The notes beneath the pieces are model-generated. The model saw nothing but the letters and a program-made list of their open reading frames with translations, was not told where the DNA came from and made no database searches. From positions 1 to 64,000 of the forward strand of contig JAIOPP010000109.1 in the NCBI GenBank assembly GCA_021413845.1: a stretch of DNA of 64,000 nucleotides. Reading direction: 5' to 3'. This DNA is from Planctomycetia bacterium. Lineage in GTDB: Bacteria > Planctomycetota > Planctomycetia > Pirellulales > PNKZ01. Both the position numbers and the translations under genes were made by a program. Below, in pieces: positions 8,816 to 17,350 of this stretch. Every line of letters starts with the position of its first letter. Within the stretch, counting starts at the first letter, position 1.

Positions 8816-9967
8816 ATGGCTCGTATCAGTACCGGCACGATGACCGTTGCCATTTTCGCCGTGTTGTTCGGACTCGTCGGCGCCTACGCTTTGCGGGCCG
8901 CGCTGACCAAGCCGGAAGTCGAACCGCCGCCGCCGCCGAAAACCATTCCGGTGCCGATCGCATCGGTCGCCATTCCGGCCGGACGCCAGATCACCTTAGG
9001 TGATATGGTGCTCTTGCCGATGACGGGCGAAGACATGCGGAACCGTAAATACAACCTCGAGCAAGTCATGCTCGATTCCAGCCAAATCATCGGCCGGATC
9101 CTGCAAACAGAGATGAAGCCCGGCGATCCGTTTCTCACCGTGAACATGTATGCCCAAGGGACCGGTCCGAAGTTGTCGGACAAGCTCAAGCCGGGCATGC
9201 GCGCCGTGACGATCGCGATCGACAACCTGAACGCCGTCGGCGGCTCGACCGTCGAAGGAAGCTTCGTCGATATTCTGTTCCGCGCTCGCAAACGGGCCGC
9301 CGATCTCGCGAACGATCGTCCGGAAATTCCGGCCACGACGGTCACGCTCTTGGAAAACGTCGAAGTCTTGTCCGTCGGTCGGATCGATATGGCCGCTCGC
9401 CGCGGTCAAGAAGAAGAGAACGTCGACGTTCGCGACATCAACTCCGCGAGCATCGGCAAAGGCTACGGCAGCAACTATCAAGGGGCCGGAGTCGTCAGCG
9501 TGACGATCGCCGTCTCGCCGGATCAAGCGAACGTACTCAAGGCGGTGATCGGTCAAGGCGATATGTCGCTGTCGCTTCGCAACGAAGGTGCGAGCGGTGC
9601 TCCTCCGGCTCCGCAAGGGCAAAGCAGCGCGACGCCGAACAAGTACACGCTCGAAAGCGTCCTCGGCATCAAGAACGCCTCGATCGCAGGCCTCGACAAG
9701 ATCGAAATCTTTCGAGGAGGTTGGTCGCGGCAGAACGTGCATTACCAGAACGACAAAGTCATCCGTGAAGAAGTCAGCTTGATTCCCGGCATCGCACCGT
9801 CGACTCCGTTCCCGGTTCCGGCCAAGGTTCCTGCCGCCCAAGAACCCGCCACGAACGGCTCGGACGACAAGACCTTCAGCCCCTCGCCGCGGATCATCAA
9901 CAACGGCTTCGGCAACTCGGGACAGTTCGACAACATGGACGGCGGCCGCCGTTTCTACGGTCGCTAG
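8816..9967 (+). CDS. cpaB: Flp pilus assembly protein CpaB/RcpC
   Basis: Periplasmic, membrane-anchored component of the Tad pilus, thought to work with the outer-membrane secretin. In 383 residues it has an N-terminal signal anchor (MTVAIFAVLFGLVGAYALRAAL), a proline-rich linker with PPPPPK, and a SAF-type domain beginning VPIASVAIPAGRQITLGDMV (about residues 43-110), the CpaB hallmark. The RcpC-like middle region follows (KPGMRAVTIAIDN, GSFVDILFRAR). The C-terminus is Pro/Gly/Asn-rich and probably disordered. GAGG lies nine bases before the ATG. The secretin gene that usually follows is absent here; a TadG-like gene comes next. Confidence 0.85.
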   Translation: MARISTGTMTVAIFAVLFGLVGAYALRAALTKPEVEPPPPPKTIPVPIASVAIPAGRQITLGDMVLLPMTGEDMRNRKYNLEQVMLDSSQIIGRILQTEMKPGDPFLTVNMYAQGTGPKLSDKLKPGMRAVTIAIDNLNAVGGSTVEGSFVDILFRARKRAADLANDRPEIPATTVTLLENVEVLSVGRIDMAARRGQEEENVDVRDINSASIGKGYGSNYQGAGVVSVTIAVSPDQANVLKAVIGQGDMSLSLRNEGASGAPPAPQGQSSATPNKYTLESVLGIKNASIAGLDKIEIFRGGWSRQNVHYQNDKVIREEVSLIPGIAPSTPFPVPAKVPAAQEPATNGSDDKTFSPSPRIINNGFGNSGQFDNMDGGRRFYGR

Positions 9968-10040
9968 TCGTTCCGCCTCCGCTCGCTTCTCGCTTCGTTC
10001 GTCTCAGCCACCGACCTCGCGACCCGCGCACCTTCGAGCC

Positions 10041-11399
10041 ATGAATCCGATCCGCATCCAACCGCAGCGTAACTCGAGGCGACGTAAGTCGACCTCGATC
10101 GCTGCGCGCCGGTTGCGCAGCGGCTTCGCCTCGGGCCTGATGCTCATGATGTTGGTGTTCCTCGCCGGGTTCCTGGCGATCGGATTGAACGTCTCGCGGC
10201 TTTCGCAAATGCAAGCCCAGCTGCGCGCCGTCTGCCAAGCTTCGGCACTCGCCGGAGCGACGGAACTGCTCGACGAAGGCTTTCTCGCCGGCTATCCCGA
10301 CCAGCGCGACGACATCCTCGCCGCCCGTGAATCGGCTCGGCAAACGGCTCGGTCGAACTCCGTCGATGGGCGTGTCGTCGAGCTCGCATCGAATCTCGAT
10401 AACGCTCCGCTGGGCGATATCGTCGTCGGCAGCATCGAGCCGCTCGCGCTCGCCGGCCAAGCGATTGCCTTGCCGCTCGACATCAAGCAAGCGAAGGGCT
10501 TGAACACGGTGCGCGTCGTCGCGCGACTCAAGCTGAACACCTATAACAAAGTAACGCTGTTCTTGGGCGCTCTCACCGGCATGTTGTCGAGCGATGCCGC
10601 CTCAAGTGCGCAAGCGACCCTCGATCGCCGGATCGCCGGCTTCCGTCCGGAGCCGGGCGTGAAGGTGCCGGTCATGCCGTTGGTCGCCGACTACGATTCG
10701 TGGATGAAGCAAGCCACGGCCCGAGCGACCAACGTCAACGATCGCTACACGGTGAACTATCAGACCGGCGAAGTTCTCGCCGGGCCCGATGGAATCCCGG
10801 AAGTCCTCGTTTCGACCGGAGCGAAGAAAGCTTCCGACGGCAACGACGCCGATACGCAAGCAAGCGGAGCCGAAGCCGACGCGAAACCTTCCACCGACAA
10901 ACCTTCCGCCGCAGACGCTTCGCTCGCTTCGCCGCCGCCGGCTTGGTGTCGTGCGATGGATTTGTACTCCGTGCCCGACATCGGAACCAACACGCCGGCG
11001 AAGACGCTGAACGTTTGGCAGGTTCGCTGCCGCGACGGTCTCTCGGCGGATGATCTCCGTCAGTTCTCCGGACAACTCGTCGTGCAACAAGGGGCGATCG
11101 TCGTTCCGGTGTTGCCGGCGCTGCCGAATGAAATGCCGTATGCCCTGATGGACATCGTCGGCAGCTCGCGTGCCTGGCCGCTGGCCGAAGCAGGCAGCGA
11201 CGACGCCTCGTGTGCGATCGTCGGTTTCGCCGCCGGTCGGATCGTCGCCGTCCGCCGACCTGTGGCGACGCAAACGAATGCACAGTCTGAAACTTGGGAA
11301 CTCGTGGTTCAACCGACCACGCTCGTCAGCAGTCAAGCGGTGACGACCGCCAACATGAATCCGAATCCTTGGATCGGAAAACTGGAGCTTACTCAGTAA
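10041..11399 (+). CDS. TadG-like pilus assembly protein
   Basis: Putative TadG-type component of 452 residues. A basic N-terminus (RRRKSTSIAARRLRSG) leads into one hydrophobic helix, LMLMMLVFLAGFLAIGLNVSRL, followed by a conserved-looking stretch on accumulated pilus-like sequences (QAQLRAVCQASALAGATELL), as in Tad/TadG proteins where a pilin-like helix precedes a periplasmic domain. The middle (about residues 265-300) is a low-complexity Ala/Ser/Asp/Lys linker. No von Willebrand A motif was recognised, although many TadG proteins carry one. The stop overlaps the start of cpaF by one base (TAATG), which indicates translational coupling. Confidence 0.7.
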   Translation: MNPIRIQPQRNSRRRKSTSIAARRLRSGFASGLMLMMLVFLAGFLAIGLNVSRLSQMQAQLRAVCQASALAGATELLDEGFLAGYPDQRDDILAARESARQTARSNSVDGRVVELASNLDNAPLGDIVVGSIEPLALAGQAIALPLDIKQAKGLNTVRVVARLKLNTYNKVTLFLGALTGMLSSDAASSAQATLDRRIAGFRPEPGVKVPVMPLVADYDSWMKQATARATNVNDRYTVNYQTGEVLAGPDGIPEVLVSTGAKKASDGNDADTQASGAEADAKPSTDKPSAADASLASPPPAWCRAMDLYSVPDIGTNTPAKTLNVWQVRCRDGLSADDLRQFSGQLVVQQGAIVVPVLPALPNEMPYALMDIVGSSRAWPLAEAGSDDASCAIVGFAAGRIVAVRRPVATQTNAQSETWELVVQPTTLVSSQAVTTANMNPNPWIGKLELTQ

Positions 11400-12727
11400 T
11401 GATCAATACGCCGACCATCTTCACTTCCCAAGCGCCGCGCGTCATCGACGCCACGGAACACGAATTCCAACGCGTTAAGTCTTCGCTGCACGAACAACTC
11501 GTCGAGTCGTTCGATCTGTCGAAGATCACGCGCGTGAATCGCCAGCAGTTGTCGGACGAAGTCCGCACGATGGCGACCACGGCTTTCGGCAACCGCAAAG
11601 ACCTGTCGAAGATCGACCGCAACCGTCTCATGGACGAGTTGATGGACGAGATCTTCGGCTTCGGCCCGTTGGAGAAGCTTCTCAAAGACCCGACGATCAC
11701 CGATATCCTCGTCAACGACGCGAAGACGATCTATATCGAACGCCGCGGACGCTTGGAGTTGACCGACGTCGTGTTCGCCGACGACCAGCACTTGATCCGT
11801 ATCATTCAGAAGATCGTCGCCAAGCTCGGTCGCCGGATCGACGAATCGAGCCCGATGGTCGATGCTCGTCTGCCCGACGGCTCCCGTGTGAACGCGGTGA
11901 TCCCGCCGCTCGCGCTCGACGGCCCTGCGGTATCCATTCGTCGTTTCGGTACCGATCCGCTGAAGATCGAAGACCTGCTGCGCTACGGCTCGGTGTTGCC
12001 GGAGATGGTCGAATTCATTTCGGCCGCCATCGCCGCCCGCTGCAGCGTCCTCTTCTCCGGCGGTACCGGTGCCGGTAAGACGACCTTGCTCAACGCCTTC
12101 TCGCGATACATTCCCGAAGGGGAACGCCTCGTGACGATCGAAGACTCGGCGGAACTTATCCTGCAACATCGCCACCGCATTCGGATGGAAACCCGTCCGG
12201 CGAACACGGAAGGGATCGGTGCCGTCACGCAGCGTGATCTCGTCCGCAACAGTTTGCGTATGCGGCCCGATCGCATCATCGTCGGCGAAGTCCGCGGTCC
12301 CGAAGTTTGGGACATGCTCCAAGCCATGAACACGGGCCACGAAGGCTCGATGACCACGATCCACGCCAACACGGCGCGCGACGCGCTCGCTCGTCTCGAA
12401 ATGATGGTCGCGATGACCGGCGTCGAGTTGCCGATCTCCGTGATTCGCCAATACGCCGCCGCAGGCATCAACCTCGTCGTCCATGGTTCGCGCTTGAAGG
12501 GCGGGCCGCGGCGCATCATGCAGGTCTCGGAAATCGTCGGCATCAAAGATGGACAGTACGTGCTGGAAGATATCTTCGGCTTCGAGCAAACCGGAGTCGA
12601 TGCCGAAGGAACCGCCGTCGGCGAATTCTTCGCGACCGGCTACAAGCCGAAATGTCTCACCCGCATGCGAGCGGCCGGCGTCTCCTTGAACGACAGCCTG
12701 TTCCTGCCTCGCCGCTGGAAGCAATAG
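11399..12727 (+). CDS. cpaF: Tad pilus ATPase CpaF/TadA
   Basis: Cytoplasmic hexameric secretion ATPase powering Tad pilus assembly. The 442 residues include an N-terminal all-helical domain (HEQLVESFDLSKI), the family segment DEIFGFGPLEKLLKDPTITD, Walker A GGTGAGKTT near residue 221, Walker B-like VGEVRGPEVWDMLQAMNTGH and the His-box SMTTIHANTARDALARLE. The ATG at 11399 sits inside the stop of the TadG-like gene. A longer frame from 11294 lies over that gene and is rejected. It is followed by the two inner-membrane platform genes tadB and tadC, as in most Tad loci. Confidence 0.93.
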   Translation: MINTPTIFTSQAPRVIDATEHEFQRVKSSLHEQLVESFDLSKITRVNRQQLSDEVRTMATTAFGNRKDLSKIDRNRLMDELMDEIFGFGPLEKLLKDPTITDILVNDAKTIYIERRGRLELTDVVFADDQHLIRIIQKIVAKLGRRIDESSPMVDARLPDGSRVNAVIPPLALDGPAVSIRRFGTDPLKIEDLLRYGSVLPEMVEFISAAIAARCSVLFSGGTGAGKTTLLNAFSRYIPEGERLVTIEDSAELILQHRHRIRMETRPANTEGIGAVTQRDLVRNSLRMRPDRIIVGEVRGPEVWDMLQAMNTGHEGSMTTIHANTARDALARLEMMVAMTGVELPISVIRQYAAAGINLVVHGSRLKGGPRRIMQVSEIVGIKDGQYVLEDIFGFEQTGVDAEGTAVGEFFATGYKPKCLTRMRAAGVSLNDSLFLPRRWKQ

Positions 12728-12808
12728 TTTCCCGACGACTCGCGAACGAACGAGAATCGCCGATCGCCGGCCAAGACCAAATCAAGAACCTAAGACGACG
12801 AATCGCTC

Positions 12809-13738
12809 ATGGATACCACGCTGCTCCTTTATTTCGCGTTGCTCGTCGTGCTCATCGGCGCGGCGGTTTACCTGATCGTGCGCGACATGAACGCCGCAGC
12901 CGAGAAGAGCGCCGCGGATGAGCCCGAGAAGGTGACGTTGTCGACGTTGCCGTTTGCCGGCGATCCGAAAACGCCTAACGGCATGAGCGACGCGATCGAT
13001 CAAAAGTTCAACGACTTGATCTACCAAAGCGGAATCGAAATCGCTCCCGAAGCGGCGTTCCTCGCGATGGTGCTCTCCGGGCTCGTCTTCGGCGGGGCCG
13101 TGTTGATGTGGCGCGACGATATCGCCGTCGCTTGCGTCGGCTTCGTCTTCGGGTTCGTGCTCCCTTACGCCTACTTCGTGAATCGCCGCAATCAACGGAT
13201 CAAAGACATTCGCGAGCAATTGCCGAACTCGATGGAATCGATGGCCCGGGCCGTTCGCGCCGGCGAAACTCTCGACCAAGCGGTCGAGCTCACGGCTTCG
13301 TCGACGCCCGAACCGCTCGGCGTCGAATGGCGCCGCACGTCGCGACATTTGGAAATGGGGCTCTCCGTTCCGGCGGCGATGAAATCGATGACGAAGCGGG
13401 CTCCACTCATGGAGCTTCGCATTCTCAGTACGGCGCTCAACGTCCAACGCCGCACCGGCGGCAACTTGTCGCAGACGCTCGAACGACTCTCGAACGTGAT
13501 CCGCGACCGGCTTAGCTACCAACGCCAATTCCAAGCCGCAACCGGTTCGAGCCGCATGGCGACGATCCTCATCGCGCTCGCCGGGCCGCTCGTCTTCACA
13601 TACATGATCATCTTCCAGCCCGACTACATGGGCCAGTTCTTCAACCTGCCCGGCGGTTGGACGCTGCTCAGCATCGCCGTCGTCTTGCAAGTGATCGGCT
13701 TGATCTGGGTCACGGCGTTGTTAAGAAACAAATACTAA
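12809..13738 (+). CDS. tadB: Tad pilus inner-membrane protein TadB
   Basis: Integral membrane platform protein of the Tad system (type II secretion F family) with 309 residues. It has an N-terminal helix (LLLYFALLVVLIGAAVYLIV), two further helices around residues 85-125, and the GspF domain with NSMESMARAVRAGETLDQAVEL and MTKRAPLMELRILSTALNVQRRTGGNL. Two more helices close the protein. TadB and TadC are thought to form the base on which CpaF acts. It lies between cpaF and tadC on the same strand, with an 81-base gap before it. Confidence 0.88.
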   Translation: MDTTLLLYFALLVVLIGAAVYLIVRDMNAAAEKSAADEPEKVTLSTLPFAGDPKTPNGMSDAIDQKFNDLIYQSGIEIAPEAAFLAMVLSGLVFGGAVLMWRDDIAVACVGFVFGFVLPYAYFVNRRNQRIKDIREQLPNSMESMARAVRAGETLDQAVELTASSTPEPLGVEWRRTSRHLEMGLSVPAAMKSMTKRAPLMELRILSTALNVQRRTGGNLSQTLERLSNVIRDRLSYQRQFQAATGSSRMATILIALAGPLVFTYMIIFQPDYMGQFFNLPGGWTLLSIAVVLQVIGLIWVTALLRNKY

Positions 13739-13740
13739 AC

Positions 13741-13889
13741 AGTGTTCGGTGGTCAGTGGTCAGCAAATCATTAAGCAACCATGCCGTATCGAAGCTCGCT
13801 TGCGATTTCGCGAACCTAAAAACACCGACCGTCGATAACAAAAGCTCTCGATTCATTAGAAATTAAGTCATCGCTCTTCCGGCCTTCCC
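13741..13889. other. Intergenic spacer with TGGTCAGTGGTCAG word repeat
   Basis: The gap between tadB and tadC starts with GTTCGGTGGTCAGTGGTCAGC (near 13743-13763), a short direct repetition of GTGGTCA, and continues as AT-richer, non-coding sequence. It interrupts an otherwise compact gene run and resembles the other word-like intergenic repeats in this window. Confidence 0.45.
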
Positions 13890-14810
13890 ATGAATCTCAA
13901 TCTCATTACCATCGCGGCCTTCGTGATCTTCACGGCCGGCGTGTTTCTCATTCGCTCTTTGGTGCTGAGCTGGCGCGGTACGTTTGCCTCGCAACTCTCC
14001 GGAGAAGCAGGCCAAGCCTACGTGGCGAGCGAGCCGGTCTTCGGCGATCTCACCGGGCCGTTGGCTGCGCAGTTGCCGCTACTCGGTTCGACGGAGAATT
14101 CTCTCGACCGCGACTTGCGACGGGCGGGCTACTACAAGCCGTCGGCTCGGTCGGAATTTCTTGCCTTGCGCAACGTCCTTTCGATCATGTGCGTCCTCTT
14201 TACCGCAGTGACGGCGGTGATGATCGGCCCGGAACGAAGCGACTTGCTGGCGCAGATTCTCGTCTGGGGTTTCGCCGCCGCCGCTTTGGCTTACGTCTTG
14301 CCGTGGTTGTTTTTGAAAGGCCAAGTCCGTCGTCGCCTCGACCTGATTCGGCGCGGCTTGCCGGACGCGTTCGACATGCTCACGATGTGCCTCTCCGGCG
14401 GCCTCGGCATCAACGACTCGCTCGCCAACGTCAGCCGCGAAATCTATGCGGCGCATCCCGACCTCGGCACCGAACTGGAGATCGTCCGTCGTCAGGCCGA
14501 GATGGGTTCGCTCGGCGACGCTTTCCGTCAGTTCGCCGACCGGATCGACATTCAGGAAACGGCCGCTCTTAAGGGCCTCATCCAACAAACCGAACGACTC
14601 GGCTCGAACGTCGTGCAAGCCGTGCGCGACTTCGCCGACGACATCCGCACCCGACAACGACAAACGGCCGACGAACGAGCGAGCAAGGCGGGCATCAAGC
14701 TCCTGTTCCCGCTCGTCCTCTGCCTCGCGCCGGCGACGTTGATCATCCTCTGGGGTCCGGCTCTGCTCGAACTGCGCAACTTCTTCCGCACGTTCAACGC
14801 AGGCAGCTAA
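13890..14810 (+). CDS. tadC: Tad pilus inner-membrane protein TadC
   Basis: Second GspF-fold platform protein of the Tad system, 306 residues. The N-terminal helix ITIAAFVIFTAGVFLIRSLVL is followed by a cytoplasmic part, a helix pair near residues 90-145 (LSIMCVLFTAVTAVMIGP, LVWGFAAAALAYVLPWLFL), the GspF core GLPDAFDMLTMCLSGGLGINDSLANVSRE and a final helix LLFPLVLCLAPATLIILWGP. It is the last gene of the Tad run. A hairpin after it may end transcription. Confidence 0.88.
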   Translation: MNLNLITIAAFVIFTAGVFLIRSLVLSWRGTFASQLSGEAGQAYVASEPVFGDLTGPLAAQLPLLGSTENSLDRDLRRAGYYKPSARSEFLALRNVLSIMCVLFTAVTAVMIGPERSDLLAQILVWGFAAAALAYVLPWLFLKGQVRRRLDLIRRGLPDAFDMLTMCLSGGLGINDSLANVSREIYAAHPDLGTELEIVRRQAEMGSLGDAFRQFADRIDIQETAALKGLIQQTERLGSNVVQAVRDFADDIRTRQRQTADERASKAGIKLLFPLVLCLAPATLIILWGPALLELRNFFRTFNAGS

Positions 14811-14828
14811 GCGCTTCTCCGAGGCGAG

Positions 14829-14848
14829 CGGCCGGTGTAAGCCGGCCG
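14829..14848 (+). terminator. Hairpin after tadC, possible terminator
   Basis: CGGCCGG and CCGGCCG form a 7-bp GC-only stem around a TGTAAG loop, 18 bases after the tadC stop. It is followed by GTTCCTCTT rather than a clean T-run, so intrinsic termination is only plausible. Confidence 0.4.
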
Positions 14849-14885
14849 GTTCCTCTTAGCATCGATACTCGTCAACTGCCGAGCA

Positions 14886-15176
14886 TCAATCCAGCGTACG
14901 CGGCCCGCGGCGCGAGGTCAGCACGCCGATGATGGCGACGAAGATCGTCGCGCCGATGATCGACGAGACGATCGGAAACGGTTGACCGCCGATTTGCACG
15001 ATGAACGGCTCCGGCAATCCGAGCCAGAACGCAAGTTTATTTCCCAGCAGCGCGCCGATGAAACCGAGCGCGATCGAAACCAAGCATCCTCCGCGCGAGA
15101 ACCCGCTGATCGCCTGCCCCAGCGCGCCGCAAACGCCCGCGACCAACAACAAGACGAGAAATTCAAGAAGGGTCAT
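14886..15176 (-). CDS. GlsB/YeaQ/YmgE-family membrane protein
   Basis: Small polytopic inner-membrane protein (96 residues, three predicted helices) of the transglycosylase-associated/GlsB family: FLVLLLVAGVCGALGQAI, GCLVSIALGFIGALLGNKLAFWLG and VSSIIGATIFVAIIGVLT. The glycine-rich first and second helices with conserved ...SGFSRGGCLVSIALGFIGALLG are typical. Members are stress-induced in enterobacteria, but the molecular role is unknown. It stands alone between the convergent tadC gene and the reverse-strand fwdB-like gene. Confidence 0.8.
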   Translation of the reverse strand: MTLLEFLVLLLVAGVCGALGQAISGFSRGGCLVSIALGFIGALLGNKLAFWLGLPEPFIVQIGGQPFPIVSSIIGATIFVAIIGVLTSRRGPRTLD

Positions 15177-15270
15177 GGCTCGGCTCGTAAAGAGATTGGT
15201 TCGTCGAACGCTACGACCCGATTATAACCGAAAGCCTGCGCCGTCCAGCGCAATCTCTCGCCGGCCGCGA

Positions 15271-16545
15271 TTAAAGGGCCGCGCGAATTCCGTCGAGCAC
15301 TTCATCGTCGCTCGGCAACGGCGACGGCATGAACCCGCGCAGCGGAATCGGGACTTCATCCATCCGATACGCCGTGCCCGAGCGGTGAATGCCGTACACG
15401 GCGGTCGTGAAGCGCACAGTCGGCTGCATCAAGCGTTCGGCCGAGGCGTAGTCGAGCACGATCGTCGGAATCCGCTCGAGCGCCGCGCGGGCACGGTCCG
15501 ACAACGTACGAATCCCCTCACCGCCGACCAGCACGCAAGCGTCGACTTCGCCTCGCGACAAACAAGCCTCGGCCGAATACTCGCCCGGGCTATAGCGCGG
15601 ATAACCCCGCGCCAAGTTCACGCTGAATGGGTAGCCGGTCTGCCACGTCAGCACGCTATCGGCTCCGGCCACATCGCCGTAGATGCGCATGCGTCGCGCG
15701 TAGAAACGGGTATAGGCGTTCAGCTCCGTCGTGAGCCGCAGCAGCGCTTCGACGTCGGCATGCCCGACCGGCCCGAGCGACAAGCCTCGTCCGAAGAACA
15801 CGACTCCGGTGCGGCAACCTTTCATACGGGCTGCCAAGTCTTCGAGCACACCGATCGGCACTCCGCCGACTTCCGCTACATTGAGCTTGAGCCCTTGCAC
15901 CAGCGCTCGCAGCACCCAGAGAACTTCGAAATCGCTCCCTTGCCGGACTTGCACGAACAGATCGGCGACGCGGGCCGTCTCGGTCGCGCGGCTATCGACG
16001 ACGACGAGCGTTCGATCTTTTCGTCCTCCCGGCACGAACTGACCGCGCGGCTCCACGGCGTAGCGCTCCATGTGGCGCGGATGGCTCGACGCCGGATTCG
16101 AGCCCCAATAGATCACCAAGTCCGCACGGTTGCGCACTTCGCCGAGCGTCGACGTCGATTCGCCGACGGCTTGCAGCGCCACGATCGAAGGGCCGTGGCA
16201 GGTCGAGGCGTTCGTATCGATCACGGCACCAAGTCGGTCGGCCAAATGCACCGCGGCGCGCTGTCCGGGAGTGCTACTCCGCGCAAGTCCGTAGATGAGC
16301 GGCATGCGCGCTTGGCGCAAGATGTTCGCCGCTTCGGCAATGCCGACCGACAACTCGACGGGCTTTCCGGCCAGCTCGGCTGCGCTCGGCGACGTCGCGA
16401 CGTTCTGTTTCAGAAACCACGCTTCGGCCAATCGGCAGCGCGGCTCGACGACCGCGATCCGTCCGTCGTCGACGGCGACGCGCAGATCGTCGCAAACGCA
16501 ACCGCAGACCGTACACGCGATATCGTCGAACACCTGCTTCGCCAC
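15271..16545 (-). CDS. fwdB: Formylmethanofuran dehydrogenase subunit B (FwdB/FhcB-like)
   Basis: Homologue of the tungsten/molybdenum-pterin subunit of formylmethanofuran dehydrogenase, or of FhcB in the bacterial formyltransferase/hydrolase complex of tetrahydromethanopterin-linked C1 oxidation. From GTG 16545 it has 424 residues. Cysteines of an N-terminal [4Fe-4S] motif are present (Cys11, Cys14, Cys16/18 in CTVCGCVCDD, and Cys37). So is Cys116 in STCHGPSIVALQ, at the position of the archaeal metal ligand, and NRADLVIYWGSNPASSHPRH follows. The frame stays open upstream to 16956, but that part runs through intergenic repeat sequence and the divergent sigma gene, so I chose the GTG just before the conserved start. 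No fwdA/C/D genes are in the window. Confidence 0.85.
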   Translation of the reverse strand: MAKQVFDDIACTVCGCVCDDLRVAVDDGRIAVVEPRCRLAEAWFLKQNVATSPSAAELAGKPVELSVGIAEAANILRQARMPLIYGLARSSTPGQRAAVHLADRLGAVIDTNASTCHGPSIVALQAVGESTSTLGEVRNRADLVIYWGSNPASSHPRHMERYAVEPRGQFVPGGRKDRTLVVVDSRATETARVADLFVQVRQGSDFEVLWVLRALVQGLKLNVAEVGGVPIGVLEDLAARMKGCRTGVVFFGRGLSLGPVGHADVEALLRLTTELNAYTRFYARRMRIYGDVAGADSVLTWQTGYPFSVNLARGYPRYSPGEYSAEACLSRGEVDACVLVGGEGIRTLSDRARAALERIPTIVLDYASAERLMQPTVRFTTAVYGIHRSGTAYRMDEVPIPLRGFMPSPLPSDDEVLDGIRAAL

Positions 16546-16557
16546 TCCGCCGACTCC

Positions 16558-16585
16558 CCGAACACGAAATACCGGAACACGAAAA
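16558..16585. repeat. CCG(G)AACACGAAA word-like direct repeat
   Basis: Two near-identical units, CCGAACACGAAATA and CCGGAACACGAAAA, stand side by side in the divergent region between fwdB and the sigma factor gene. The repetition argues that this stretch is intergenic and supports the short fwdB start at 16545. Confidence 0.5.
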
Positions 16586-16662
16586 AGAACGCCACGCTGT
16601 ATGATTTTCCATTCGCGGCGACTTGTCCATAGTACCTGCCCGAACGACAATACGGAGGCCGA

Positions 16663-17349
16663 ATGTCGGAAGACCCCGTTTCGCATGTAGTCGTGCAGAT
16701 GAGTTCCGAAACCGCCGAACCGACGTTGATCGATCAGATTCGCCGGGGCGATACGCGCACCTGGCACGACTTCATCGCCGCCTACGAAGGGCGCTTGGCG
16801 GCGTTCGTCAGGGCTCGGCTCGGCGATCCCGCGACCGTCGACGACGTGGTGCAAGAGACGTTCGTCGGCTTCCTGCTGAGCTTGCCCAACTACGATTCTT
16901 CGCGCGGCGTCGAAACGTATCTCTTCGCCATCGCGTCGCACAAGCTGACCGACCATCTACGCCGCCAAGGTCGCAGGCCGACGATGCCGCTCGCGATGGG
17001 GCCCGAATCGAGCGACGGCGAGTTCGACCCCGCCGACTTGGCGCGCTCCGTCGGCAGCGTTGCCCGGAGCGGCGAGCGCAAAGGGCTCGAAGCAGCGGCC
17101 CTGGCCGAAGTGCTTCGCGAGACCCTCGCGCGCTGGCGCGAAAAAGGAGAAGACGTCCGAGTCGCTTGCCTCGAACTGCTGTTCGTGCGCGGCAAGTCGA
17201 ACAAAGAAACCGCCGCGCTCCTCGAAATCACCGAGCAAAACGTCGCGAACTATAAGTTCGACTTTCTCACGCGCCTGCGCGATGGGCTCCGCGGCCGGAA
17301 CCTTTCGACCGACGTGTTTCCGGAACTCACCGGCAACGACGCCTCTTAA
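16663..17349 (+). CDS. ECF-type RNA polymerase sigma-70 factor
   Basis: Sigma factor of 228 residues with regions 2 and 4 only. Region 2 (about residues 24-97) shows GDTRTWHDFIAAYEGRLAAFVRARL and the -10 binding DDVVQETFVGFLLSLPNY. Region 4 (about 150-210) has the helix-turn-helix GKSNKETAALLEITEQNVANYKFDFL. The linker between them is longer than in minimal ECF factors. GGAGG at 16654-16658 sits five bases before the ATG. No anti-sigma factor gene adjoins it. It is divergent from fwdB, and its stop lies one base from the convergent ketosynthase-like gene. Its regulon cannot be inferred here. Confidence 0.88.
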   Translation: MSEDPVSHVVVQMSSETAEPTLIDQIRRGDTRTWHDFIAAYEGRLAAFVRARLGDPATVDDVVQETFVGFLLSLPNYDSSRGVETYLFAIASHKLTDHLRRQGRRPTMPLAMGPESSDGEFDPADLARSVGSVARSGERKGLEAAALAEVLRETLARWREKGEDVRVACLELLFVRGKSNKETAALLEITEQNVANYKFDFLTRLRDGLRGRNLSTDVFPELTGNDAS

Positions 17350-17350
17350 A

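Noticed and set aside
15001-16632. Forward open frame of 543 codons opposite fwdB
   Set aside because: Antisense shadow with Arg/His/Asp-rich composition; the reverse-strand frame has clear FwdB motifs.
16545-16956. Longer fwdB start at 16956
   Set aside because: The extension reads through the sigma-factor gene and repeat words and lacks conserved sequence.
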